Source: an uncultured Eubacteriales bacterium
GTDB taxonomy: Bacteria; Bacillota; Clostridia; Oscillospirales; Acutalibacteraceae
Length of the DNA stretch: 14,876 bases
Direction: 5' to 3'
Assembly: GCA_900321905.1 (NCBI GenBank)
Contig: ONXZ01000010.1
Span: 1 to 14,876, forward strand
In this document: positions 1-6,496 of the stretch, one piece after another
How the letters are laid out: every line of letters begins with the position of its first letter
How positions within the stretch are numbered: position 1 is the stretch's first letter
Translations under genes and position numbers: made by a program
The notes under the pieces: model-generated
What the model was told of the DNA's origin: nothing
What the model saw: the letters and a program-made list of their open reading frames with translations, nothing else
The model's database searches: none

Positions 1-99
1 GGCTGGACGCTTTGCGACATCACAACATCTGTTGCAACAGGCTCAGGTCTCGGCGGCGGCGACCGCACAGTTTTCACACTCGTATTTGTCCGTCAGTAA
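1..99 (+). CDS. C-terminal end of an unidentified protein (partial)
   Basis: Frame 1 is open from the window edge to a TAA at 97-99 and gives 32 residues ending in GGGDRTVFTLVFVRQ. The fragment has a glycine-rich turn followed by a beta-like hydrophobic stretch. It is too short for me to assign a family. A strong intrinsic terminator begins 30 bases after the stop, which supports this being a true gene end. The start and most of the gene lie outside the window. Confidence 0.55.
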   Translation, partial: GWTLCDITTSVATGSGLGGGDRTVFTLVFVRQ

Positions 100-128
100 T
101 TGCAAAATTTAACAAAAAAACACGAAAC

Positions 129-168
129 CGCGCACCCTGTTTCCTATAATTTGGGGTGTGCGTTTTTT
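129..168 (+). terminator. Rho-independent terminator of the partial upstream gene
   Basis: CGCGCACCC (129-137) pairs with GGGTGTGCG (154-162), nine pairs including one G-U, around a 16-base loop. A run of six T follows at 163-168. It isolates the partial upstream gene from the L,D-transpeptidase gene. Confidence 0.8.
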
Positions 169-215
169 GTCGTCGAAAAATTAGTTACAAAACGGTAATA
201 AATTAAATATCGCGA

Positions 216-244
216 TTGACAAACAAATATGTTTGTATTAATAT
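216..244 (+). promoter_or_regulatory. Sigma-A type promoter of the L,D-transpeptidase gene, with an internal palindrome
   Basis: A perfect -35 box TTGACA (216-221), a 17-base spacer and a -10 box TAATAT (239-244) precede the gene. The 5' leader would be about 25-30 bases and holds the ribosome site. The spacer carries an inverted repeat ACAAAC-N6-GTTTGT at 219-236 that overlaps the -35 box. A repressor site there is possible but unproven. Confidence 0.75.
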
Positions 245-275
245 GTATTTATTAAAAATAGGACAGGAGATAACT

Positions 276-1493
276 ATGAAAAAAGCACTTTTCAAAAAGT
301 TCGGCATTGCACTTGTTTTTGCGCTTGTTTTAAGCCTTATGTCAAGCACTGTTGCATATGCTTCTATTCCGGACGGCTGGAACGAAAATCATACCAAATA
401 TTATGTTGACGGCGTTGCGGTATCAGGTTTCAGAACCATTGACAACCAGCGTTATTATTTCAGCCCCGATGATAACGTTAAGGTAATCGGTCTTAACAAA
501 ATCGGCAGCGATTATTATTTCTTTAATGACAGCGGCGTAATGGGTTACGGCTGGAAAATTAACGAAGGCTCAAAGTATTATTTCAACACCAAGACAGGTA
601 AGGGTACAAAGGGCGTTGTAAAAATCGGCGACAGTTATTACTACTTCGGCAGCAACGCAGCACAGAAGAAGAACTGGCAGATTATCAACGGTCAGAAATA
701 CCGTTTTGACCCTAAATCCGGCAAGGCAAACGTTGGTCTTAAAAAACTCGGCAAGTATTATTACGGTTTTGCTAAAAACGGTAAAATGCTCAAAGGCTGG
801 CAGACAATCAAGGGTCAGCGCTTCTACTTCAACACAAAGCACGGCGCAGGCTATATCGGACTTAAAAAGATTGGAAGCGGTTACTACGATTTCAGCAGCG
901 GAGCAAGAATGCAGACAGGCTGGAAAACCATTAACGGCTACAAGTATTACTTCAGTCCTAAGAAAGGTTCGTCGTACGGCAAGGCTGTTACAGGCACACA
1001 GAAAATCGGCGGCACAACCTACAAGTTCAACAAAAAGGGTCAACTTATCACCCCTGAGATGAAAATGCTTTCCCGCGCACAGAAGTATAAGAGCGATACA
1101 AACTACCTTATCCTTGTTAACAAGTCAACTCACAGAGTAGGTATCTTCAAGCGCAGCAAAGGCATGTGGAAGATGAATAAGTACTGGCTTTGCACAATCG
1201 GCGCACCGGGAACACCAACACCGTCAGGCACATTCAGAATGGGTCACGGCAGCACTGCTTTCCACCAGCGTTACTTTGATTCAGGTGCAATCCGTTGCTG
1301 GTATGCTTCAAACTTCTACGGCGGCTACCACTTCCACTCGGTACTTTATGTACCTGCAAGCGGTCCGTACCGTGTTGCATACGGTCAACTCGGTGCTAAC
1401 CTTTCGCACGGCTGTATCCGTCTTAAACTTGAAAATGCAAAATGGATTTATAACAACATTCCAAGAGATACAAAAGTTGTAATCTATTCATAA
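276..1493 (+). CDS. Secreted L,D-transpeptidase with choline-binding-like cell-wall repeats
   Basis: The protein has 405 residues. I chose ATG 276 because AGGACAGGAG lies just upstream and the product then begins with a classic signal peptide (MKKALFKKFG, a hydrophobic core, then a VAYA-type cleavage site near residue 30). Residues about 36-262 are tandem aromatic/glycine repeats of the pattern GW...G..YYF...G....GL.KIG..YY.F, as in choline- or glucan-binding cell-wall repeats. Residues about 275-405 form a YkuD catalytic domain with the SHGCIRL motif; the nucleophile is Cys380 and His378 is in the motif. A second histidine cluster, YHFHS, lies upstream. By family, such enzymes make 3-3 peptide cross-links in peptidoglycan, or attach proteins to it, outside the membrane. 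The repeats probably hold the enzyme on the wall; their ligand is unknown. The gene appears to be a single transcription unit. Confidence 0.9.
   Translation: MKKALFKKFGIALVFALVLSLMSSTVAYASIPDGWNENHTKYYVDGVAVSGFRTIDNQRYYFSPDDNVKVIGLNKIGSDYYFFNDSGVMGYGWKINEGSKYYFNTKTGKGTKGVVKIGDSYYYFGSNAAQKKNWQIINGQKYRFDPKSGKANVGLKKLGKYYYGFAKNGKMLKGWQTIKGQRFYFNTKHGAGYIGLKKIGSGYYDFSSGARMQTGWKTINGYKYYFSPKKGSSYGKAVTGTQKIGGTTYKFNKKGQLITPEMKMLSRAQKYKSDTNYLILVNKSTHRVGIFKRSKGMWKMNKYWLCTIGAPGTPTPSGTFRMGHGSTAFHQRYFDSGAIRCWYASNFYGGYHFHSVLYVPASGPYRVAYGQLGANLSHGCIRLKLENAKWIYNNIPRDTKVVIYS
381..1045 (+). repeat. Tandem cell-wall-binding repeats inside the L,D-transpeptidase gene
   Basis: At the protein level the stretch holds roughly ten alternating units of about 20-24 residues. 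Examples are GWKINEGSKYYFNTKTGKG, GWQTIKGQRFYFNTKHGAG and GLKKIGSGYYDFSSGARMQ. The units resemble Pfam CW_binding-type repeats. Nucleotide identity between units is modest, so this is an old expansion. Confidence 0.75.
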
Positions 1494-1504
1494 AAAAGCA
1501 AATC

Positions 1505-1545
1505 AAAACACCGCAAAGGGGCAAACCCGACTTGCGGTGTTTTTG
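1505..1545. terminator. Bidirectional terminator between convergent genes
   Basis: ACACCGCAA (1508-1516) pairs with TTGCGGTGT (1532-1540), extended by A/T pairs at the base. The + strand has a T run at 1540-1544 and the A run at 1505-1508 gives TTTT on the - strand. It can therefore end both the L,D-transpeptidase and the polymerase transcripts. Confidence 0.8.
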
Positions 1546-2787
1546 TTATGCAAAGTAGCCGATGGGGTGGATAATATGCTCGTCGTGCGGATTGAAGTCC
1601 GCCAAATCAGCGGTTTTTAACTGGCACGCACGCTGTATGCAGTAGTGACCGAAACGGCGGCGCAGGACGTCGATTGTCCTCTCGATTTTTTCCTCTTTCT
1701 CGCGGTGCTGCACAGTGCCGGAAAAATCAAATTGCTCATAGTATTCCCAGTCAAAATCGCTGACGGAAACGCCGAGCGAGCGTATGTTTGCGCCCCAGTG
1801 GTAATTATTTTTGAACAGCGCCATTGCCGCGCCTAAAATCTCGGTGCTCAAATCGGTGGGCGCGCTGAGTTTAGTCTGGCGTGTAAACGACACAAGTTTT
1901 GCGTCGCGCACGCTTAGAGTCACTGTTTTGCCCTTAAACCCCTGTTCGCGCAGGCGCTCGGCAACGCTTTCTGCAAGCACGCGCAAAACAGTTGCAACAT
2001 CGTTGTTGTTCACAAGGTCGCGCGGCGTGGTTGTAGAGTTGCCGACGCTCTTTATATCGCGGATTTCATCCTTGTGGCGCACAGGCATATCGTCAAGCCC
2101 GTTTGAAAATTTGTGCAACGTGTCGCCGTTTTTTCCAAACACACTGCGCAGGAATTTTATATCCGCTTTCGCAAGGTCGCCGATAGTGTAAATGCCGTAG
2201 GAATTCAGCGTTCTCGCAGTGCTTCTGCCGACAAAAAGCAGGTCGGAGCAGGGGAGTTCCCACGCAATGGTGCGAAAGTTATCTTTGCCGATTCTCGTAA
2301 TCGCGTCAGGTTTTTTGTAGTCCGAGCCGAGTTTTGCAAATATCTTGTTAAAACTCACGCCCACGCTCACCGTGATACCGAGTTCAAACTTGATTCTGCG
2401 GCGTATTTCCTCCGCAATTTCCATAGGACTTTGCAAGCAGCCTGTGACGTCAAGCCAGCACTCGTCAAGTCCGAACGGCTCAATGTATTCGCTGTAATCT
2501 TCGTACACCTTGCGGCATAGTTTTGAAAAGCGAAGGTAAAGCGGGTAGTTTGGCGGCACTACAACGAGTTCGGGGCATTTTTGGTACGCCTTCCACAGCG
2601 GCTCGCCTACCGTCAGACCGTATTTTGACGCTATCTCATTTTTTGTCAGTATTATACCGTGGCGGGTCACGGGGTCGCCGCCCACGGCAACAGGTTTGTC
2701 GCGTATGTCGGGGCGGTAAAGACATTCTACCGACGCGTAAAATTTGTTGCAGTCAACGTGCAGTATTGAACGTTCCGTTTGTATCAC
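1546..2787 (-). CDS. dinB: Y-family translesion DNA polymerase (DNA polymerase IV / DinB type)
   Basis: The protein has 413 residues, normal for the family. It starts ILHVDCNKFYASVE, the first catalytic motif with metal ligand Asp12 and the FYASVE steric region. The second catalytic motif follows as EPFGLDECWLDVTG, with Asp108 and Glu109. Residues about 1-240 are the palm, fingers and thumb. The rest matches the little-finger domain and ends with the usual FG-containing strand. By family it extends primers past damaged template at low fidelity. GTG 2787 is the only canonical in-frame start before the HVD motif; upstream in-frame codons run into TAA within eight codons. However, the best Shine-Dalgarno stretch (GAGAGGTGAT) overlaps this GTG, so the true start is uncertain. 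Two LexA boxes in the promoter indicate SOS control. I see no clear beta-clamp motif at the C-terminus. Confidence 0.88.
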   Translation of the reverse strand: MIQTERSILHVDCNKFYASVECLYRPDIRDKPVAVGGDPVTRHGIILTKNEIASKYGLTVGEPLWKAYQKCPELVVVPPNYPLYLRFSKLCRKVYEDYSEYIEPFGLDECWLDVTGCLQSPMEIAEEIRRRIKFELGITVSVGVSFNKIFAKLGSDYKKPDAITRIGKDNFRTIAWELPCSDLLFVGRSTARTLNSYGIYTIGDLAKADIKFLRSVFGKNGDTLHKFSNGLDDMPVRHKDEIRDIKSVGNSTTTPRDLVNNNDVATVLRVLAESVAERLREQGFKGKTVTLSVRDAKLVSFTRQTKLSAPTDLSTEILGAAMALFKNNYHWGANIRSLGVSVSDFDWEYYEQFDFSGTVQHREKEEKIERTIDVLRRRFGHYCIQRACQLKTADLADFNPHDEHIIHPIGYFA

Positions 2788-2791
2788 CTCT

Positions 2792-2805
2792 CGAACATCT
2801 GTTTT
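2792..2805 (-). promoter_or_regulatory. LexA (SOS) box 2, over the transcript start
   Basis: The + strand reads CGAACATCTGTTTT, again CGAAC-N4-GTT, with its better half-site toward the gene. It covers the predicted start of transcription. Its centre is 27 bases from that of box 1. Confidence 0.65.
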
Positions 2806-2810
2806 ATATT

Positions 2811-2839
2811 ATTATAATACAACAAATGTTCGATTTCAA
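2811..2839 (-). promoter_or_regulatory. Promoter of the Y-family polymerase gene
   Basis: On the - strand, TTGAAA (2839-2834) and TATAAT (2816-2811) are separated by exactly 17 bases. The predicted transcript start is near 2804, giving a leader of under 20 bases. The spacer is occupied by a LexA box. Confidence 0.75.
2819..2832 (-). promoter_or_regulatory. LexA (SOS) box 1, between -35 and -10
   Basis: The - strand reads CGAACATTTGTTGT. It matches the Firmicute LexA operator CGAAC-N4-GTTCG in the first half-site and in GTT of the second. It sits wholly inside the promoter spacer, so bound LexA would block RNA polymerase. Confidence 0.75.
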
Positions 2840-2891
2840 GCCGCAGATGTTGTGGTCAGGCGGCGCGTGATACACAATTAGCATTAAAATA

Positions 2892-2920
2892 TTGCATTTT
2901 AATATAAAAAGTGATATTAT
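2892..2920 (+). promoter_or_regulatory. Promoter of the aminotransferase operon
   Basis: TTGCAT (2892-2897) and TATTAT (2915-2920) are separated by 17 bases. About 27 bases later comes GGGAGGAC, the ribosome site of the aminotransferase. The nearby LexA boxes lie 60 bases or more upstream of this promoter and probably serve only the divergent polymerase gene. Confidence 0.65.
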
Positions 2921-2953
2921 ATTTTGCGTATTTAATTTTGGGAGGACAAAATT

Positions 2954-4219
2954 ATGACAAAATATACAGATATGAACCACGAACAACTGCTTGCGGAGCA
3001 GGCTGTTCTCAAAAAGAGATATGACGAGTATCGCGCTATGGGTCTCAAACTCGATATGTCGCGAGGCAAGCCGTCAAAAGAGCAACTTGACCTTTCAATG
3101 GATTTGCTTGCTGACACTGACTACGTCGAGGACGGCATTGACCTGAGGAACTACGGCATACTTGACGGTATTCCGAGTTGCAAAAAACTGTTTGCAGACC
3201 TGCTCGGCGTTGAGCCGAAAAACATTCTGCTCGGTCCTAACGCAAGCCTTTCGCTTATGTTCGATTATATCGCGCAGGCATACTCGCACGGCGTTATGGG
3301 CAGCACCCCCTGGAGCAAATTGCCCGAGGTCAAGTTTATTTGCCCTGTTCCGGGCTATGACAGGCACTTTACTATCCTTGAATATTTCGGCATTAAGATG
3401 ATTAACGTGCCGATGACTGCCGAAGGCCCTGATATGGACGCTGTTGAAGCGCTTGCAAAGGATTTCAGCGTTAAGGGTATGTTCTGCGTTCCTAAGTATT
3501 CAAACCCGCAGGGTATTACATATTCCGATGAGGTTGTTCGCCGCATTGCAGCGCTCAAGCCTGCGGCAAAAGACTTCAGAATCATCTGGGATAACGCGTA
3601 TATTATTCACGAGATTTATGACGAGGGCGATGAACTCCTTAACATCTTTGACGAACTTCCAAAGTACGGCAACGACGATATGGTAATCGAGGTTTGCTCA
3701 ACTTCAAAGATGACCTTCCCGGGCGCAGGTATCTCCGCGCTTGCTGCAAGCGACGGCAATATTGCGGATATTTTAAGACGCCTGAACTGCCAGACTATCA
3801 GTTACGACAAGATGAATCAGCACCGCCACGTTAAGTTTTTCGGCGATGTTGACGGAATTAAAGCGCATATGAAAAAGCACGCCGCAATTATGAAACCGAA
3901 GTTTGAGATGGTACTCAACCACCTTGAAAACGAACTCGGCGGTCGCGGTATTGCAACCTGGATTGAGCCGCGCGGCGGTTACTTTATCAGCCTTGACGTT
4001 ATGGACGGCTGTGCAAAGCGTGTTGGCGAACTCTGCAAAAAGGCAGGCGTTGTGCTCACAAACGTAGGCGCTACATACCCCTATGGCAAAGACCCTAAAA
4101 ACAGCAATATCCGTATCGCTCCGTCACTTCCTCCTGTTGAAGAACTTGACCTTGCGGCACAGATTCTCTGCGTCAGCGTAAGGCTTGCGTGCATTGAAGC
4201 GCTGCTGGAGGAATTATGA
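2954..4219 (+). CDS. PLP-dependent aminotransferase, aspartate aminotransferase subgroup Ic (PF12897 type)
   Basis: The protein has 421 residues and starts at ATG 2954 behind GGGAGGAC. The N-terminal LDMSRGKPSKEQLDLS stretch is characteristic of the Corynebacterium-type aspartate aminotransferase subgroup. WDNAY (Asp213, Tyr216) would bind the pyridoxal ring, and SKMTFPGAG contains the Schiff-base lysine Lys252. The late IEPRGGYFISLD segment fits the substrate carboxylate-binding region of fold-type I enzymes. Family members transfer amino groups between aspartate or glutamate and 2-oxoacids, but some members of this Pfam family have other substrates. The stop overlaps the start of the next gene (ATGA), so it is translationally coupled to an isomerase-like protein and an exporter. 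That context leaves room for a specialised substrate. Confidence 0.85.
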   Translation: MTKYTDMNHEQLLAEQAVLKKRYDEYRAMGLKLDMSRGKPSKEQLDLSMDLLADTDYVEDGIDLRNYGILDGIPSCKKLFADLLGVEPKNILLGPNASLSLMFDYIAQAYSHGVMGSTPWSKLPEVKFICPVPGYDRHFTILEYFGIKMINVPMTAEGPDMDAVEALAKDFSVKGMFCVPKYSNPQGITYSDEVVRRIAALKPAAKDFRIIWDNAYIIHEIYDEGDELLNIFDELPKYGNDDMVIEVCSTSKMTFPGAGISALAASDGNIADILRRLNCQTISYDKMNQHRHVKFFGDVDGIKAHMKKHAAIMKPKFEMVLNHLENELGGRGIATWIEPRGGYFISLDVMDGCAKRVGELCKKAGVVLTNVGATYPYGKDPKNSNIRIAPSLPPVEELDLAAQILCVSVRLACIEALLEEL

Positions 4220-4995
4220 TAATAGGTGCTTCGACTTCCTGCTTTTACCCGATGTTAACGGAAAATGCGCTCGACAGCGTTATTGACCTCGGATTTAAAG
4301 CGGCGGAGATTTTCTTCAACTCATCGTGCGAACTTGACGACAGTTTTACAACGGAAATGCGCCGCCACGCAGACGCGGCAGGAACAAAAATTGTATCCGT
4401 CCACCCGTTTTCGTCGTTTATAGAAAACACTTGTATTTTCGGCGAGTATGAGCGTCGCTACGATGATTTTATTGACTTGTATAAAAAACAGTTCCACGCA
4501 GCGGCGGTGCTTGGCGCCGATATTGCGGTTATCCACGGCGCGTATGCAGTACAAAAAAGGGATATTCCTGAGGAACTGTATTTTGACCGTTTTGCAAAAC
4601 TTATAGAGTTCGGCAAGGCGGAGGGCGTTCGCGTCTGTCAGGAAAATGTTGTGCGTTTCCGCTCCCAGTCTCTCGACTTTTTAAAGCGTATGCGTGCAGT
4701 GTTTGGCGATGATTTTAATATGGTGTTCGATATCAAGCAGGCAATTCGCTCAGGCTATGACCCGTTTGTTGTTGCCGAGGAGATGAAGGACAGCATAGTT
4801 CATCTGCATATCAGCGACAACACACCCGACTGCGACTGCCTGCCACCCGGCAGGGGAACTTTCGACTTTAAGCGCCTGTTTGATATGATGAACGGCGCAG
4901 GTTACAGCGGCAACGCTGTTATTGAGATTTACTCAAAAGGATTTGACGTTTACGACGAACTTGCAAAAAGCAGGGAGTTTTTTGAAAAAATATGA
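4216..4995 (+). CDS. Sugar phosphate isomerase/epimerase-like TIM-barrel protein (AP endonuclease 2 / xylose isomerase-like)
   Basis: The protein has 259 residues, in the usual range for the family. GGAGG at 4207-4211 lies inside the end of the aminotransferase gene and ATG 4216 overlaps its stop. The fold is suggested by regularly spaced beta-strand motifs: IIGASTS, AAEIFF, IVSVHPF, ADIAVIHG, VRVCQEN, MVFDIKQA, IVHLHISDN and AVIEIYSK. Candidate metal ligands are Glu143, Asp172, His198 and Glu237, the usual Glu/Asp/His/Glu set of this superfamily. The segment LPPGRGTFDFKRLF near residue 209 is the G.G..D-type loop that often precedes the last strand. Members include sugar epimerases, inosose dehydratases and endonuclease IV; I cannot tell the substrate. 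The C-terminal stop overlaps the exporter start, so all three operon products should be made together. Confidence 0.8.
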   Translation: MIIGASTSCFYPMLTENALDSVIDLGFKAAEIFFNSSCELDDSFTTEMRRHADAAGTKIVSVHPFSSFIENTCIFGEYERRYDDFIDLYKKQFHAAAVLGADIAVIHGAYAVQKRDIPEELYFDRFAKLIEFGKAEGVRVCQENVVRFRSQSLDFLKRMRAVFGDDFNMVFDIKQAIRSGYDPFVVAEEMKDSIVHLHISDNTPDCDCLPPGRGTFDFKRLFDMMNGAGYSGNAVIEIYSKGFDVYDELAKSREFFEKI

Positions 4996-5879
4996 AAAAT
5001 ATCAGCAACAAGACTAAGGGAATACTGTGCATACTTCTGTCCGCGTTTTGTTTCAGCGGCATGAGTTCGTTCATCAACCTTTCGGGCGATTTGCCAACGC
5101 CGCAAAAGGTGTTTTTCCGCAACCTTGTTGCTCTTTTTATTGCTTCAACTATTCTGCTTTCACGGCACGAAAAAATACGCCCGGCAAAGGGCTGCCTTAA
5201 ATACCATCTGCTTCGCTCAAGTCTTGGGCTTGCAGGCGTGTTCGGCAATTTTTACGCCACAACGCATATGTCGCACACGGCTGACGCGGCAATGCTCAAC
5301 AAAATGTCTCCGTTTTTCACGCTGATATTTTCCGCAATCTTCCTGCGTGAAAAGGTCAAGCCAAAGCAGGCGCTTGCGATAATAGGCGCGTTTATCGGCG
5401 CAATGTTTGTTATAAAACCGTCGTTTTCAAATGTGGAACTTCTGCCCTCGCTTGCAGGCTTTGCAGGCGGTATCGGTGCAGGAGCGGCGTATACCTGTGT
5501 GCGCCATATGGGAAACAAGGGCGAAAACGGACACTTCACCGTGTTCTTTTTCTCCGCTTTTTCGGTTGCTGTCACGGCACCGTATCTCATCTTTTTCTAT
5601 CAGCCTATGACAACACGCCAGTTTGTTTTCCTGATTCTTGTCGGCGTGTGTGCCGCAGGCGGTCAGTATGGCATTACGGCGGCATATACTTTTGCCCCGA
5701 GCAGAGAGATTTCCGTTTACGATTATTCAAATATTATCTTCACCGCGATTGAAGGCTATTTCTTCCTCGGACACCAAATACCAGATTTGCTGTCGGTTGT
5801 GGGTTATTTTGTAATCTGTCTGATGGCAGTTTGGATGTTTTTCTACAACAAAAAGGAACACTCGCTTAAAAACGCCTGA
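4992..5879 (+). CDS. EamA-family (drug/metabolite superfamily) transporter
   Basis: The protein has 295 residues and begins four bases before the end of the isomerase-like gene. The nearest purine-rich site, AGGGAG, lies 14 bases upstream, so translation probably depends on coupling. About ten hydrophobic helices can be seen, arranged as two five-helix EamA halves. The first half includes [16 protein letters not shown] and contains the helix pair ending in [20 protein letters not shown]; the second half repeats the pattern, with an equivalent [19 protein letters not shown]. It ends in a short lysine-rich cytoplasmic tail. By family it exports or exchanges small metabolites such as amino acids, nucleosides or sugars across the inner membrane. 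In this operon it may export the product of the aminotransferase and isomerase-like enzymes, or import their substrate. No terminator follows, so some read-through into nrdR is possible. Confidence 0.85.
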   Translation: MKNISNKTKGILCILLSAFCFSGMSSFINLSGDLPTPQKVFFRNLVALFIASTILLSRHEKIRPAKGCLKYHLLRSSLGLAGVFGNFYATTHMSHTADAAMLNKMSPFFTLIFSAIFLREKVKPKQALAIIGAFIGAMFVIKPSFSNVELLPSLAGFAGGIGAGAAYTCVRHMGNKGENGHFTVFFFSAFSVAVTAPYLIFFYQPMTTRQFVFLILVGVCAAGGQYGITAAYTFAPSREISVYDYSNIIFTAIEGYFFLGHQIPDLLSVVGYFVICLMAVWMFFYNKKEHSLKNA

Positions 5880-5882
5880 TTT

Positions 5883-5898
5883 CTTCAATATATTGTTG
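5883..5898. promoter_or_regulatory. Candidate NrdR box (distal)
   Basis: The core CAATATATTG (5886-5895) is a perfect ten-base palindrome matching the conserved centre CWATATATWG of NrdR boxes. The outer bases match less well. Its centre lies 37 bases upstream of that of the proximal box, more than the spacing of about 31-32 usually seen for paired boxes. Confidence 0.45.
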
Positions 5899-5912
5899 TA
5901 AAGTAAAAATAC

Positions 5913-5941
5913 TTGCATTTTTCTATATATTGTGTTATAAT
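5913..5941 (+). promoter_or_regulatory. Promoter of nrdR
   Basis: TTGCAT (5913-5918) and TATAAT (5936-5941) are separated by 17 bases. The ribosome site GAGGAGG follows at 5962-5968. The spacer contains a candidate NrdR box. Confidence 0.75.
5920..5935. promoter_or_regulatory. Candidate NrdR box (proximal), inside the nrdR promoter
   Basis: CTATATATTGTGT (5923-5935) matches 13 of the 16 positions of the NrdR-box consensus ACACWATATATWGTGT. It lies between the -35 and -10 boxes, where a bound repressor would block transcription. Confidence 0.55.
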
Positions 5942-5977
5942 GCATTTTGTAGTAATAAAACGAGGAGGATTTACATT

Positions 5978-6427
5978 ATGAAATGTCCGTTTTGTTCATT
6001 TACAGACAGCAAGGTAATTGACTCTCGCCCGACAGACGAAAACGAGCGTATCCGCCGCCGCAGAGAGTGCCTTCAGTGTGGCAAAAGATTTACTACTTAC
6101 GAGATTATTGAGGACGTTCCTATTATCGTTATTAAAAAGGACAAGTCCCGCGAAGTATTTGACCGCAACAAAATTCTCAAAGGTATGCTCCGCGCGTGCG
6201 AAAAAAGGCACGTTACAATCAACGACCTTGAGGCTAAAATCAGCGAGATTGAAACTGCTCTGCAGTCGTCCGTTGACCGTGAAGTTACTTCCGCGCGTAT
6301 CGGCGAGTTGATTATGGAAAAACTCAAGGATATCGACGAGGTTGCATACGTTCGCTTCGCGTCAGTATATAAGGAATTCGATTCGGCAGAATCCTTCCGC
6401 GAAGAACTTGCAAAACTTAATGATTAA
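5978..6427 (+). CDS. nrdR: Transcriptional repressor NrdR of ribonucleotide reductase genes
   Basis: The protein has 149 residues, close to the family norm of about 150. ATG 5978 is preferred over an upstream in-frame start because GAGGAGG lies nine bases before it and the product then starts with the invariant MKCPFC. The N-terminal zinc ribbon uses Cys3, Cys6, Cys31 and Cys34, with the DNA-contacting RRRREC segment between them. Residues about 49-136 are an ATP-cone that senses dATP/ATP ([20 protein letters not shown] to RFASVYKEF). NrdR represses class I, II and III reductase operons when dATP is high. None of its usual neighbours, such as nrd, dnaB or coaE, is in the window. Box-like palindromes in its own promoter suggest autoregulation. 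Confidence 0.97.
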   Translation: MKCPFCSFTDSKVIDSRPTDENERIRRRRECLQCGKRFTTYEIIEDVPIIVIKKDKSREVFDRNKILKGMLRACEKRHVTINDLEAKISEIETALQSSVDREVTSARIGELIMEKLKDIDEVAYVRFASVYKEFDSAESFREELAKLND

Positions 6428-6433
6428 AAAATA

Positions 6434-6461
6434 AACGACTTCTGCAAAGAAGTCGTTTTTT
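6434..6461. terminator. Terminator downstream of nrdR, probably bidirectional
   Basis: A perfect ten-pair stem, AACGACTTCT (6434-6443) with AGAAGTCGTT (6448-6457), closes a GCAA tetraloop and runs into six T. The A-rich flank 6424-6435 gives a T-rich tail on the - strand, so it may also stop the convergent glycosyltransferase transcript. Confidence 0.9.
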
Positions 6462-6465
6462 GTCG

Positions 6466-6492
6466 GTAGGGAGCGATGACCACATCGCTCCG
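6466..6492. repeat. Small hairpin, likely fragment of the intergenic repeat family
   Basis: GGAGCGATG (6470-6478) and CATCGCTCC (6483-6491) form a perfect nine-pair stem with an ACCA loop. Read on the - strand, the bases GGTCATCGCTCCCTAC match the GGTCGCCGCTCCCTAC word of the larger repeats near 9753 and 13055 at 14 of 16 positions. It sits just after the glycosyltransferase stop. Confidence 0.5.
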
Positions 6493-6496
6493 CTTT

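Noticed and set aside
2774..2805. Polymerase as part of an integrated element or UmuC/ImuB-type mutasome
   Set aside because: No imuA, dnaE2, umuD or phage genes lie nearby. The gene is a single SOS-type unit between housekeeping genes.
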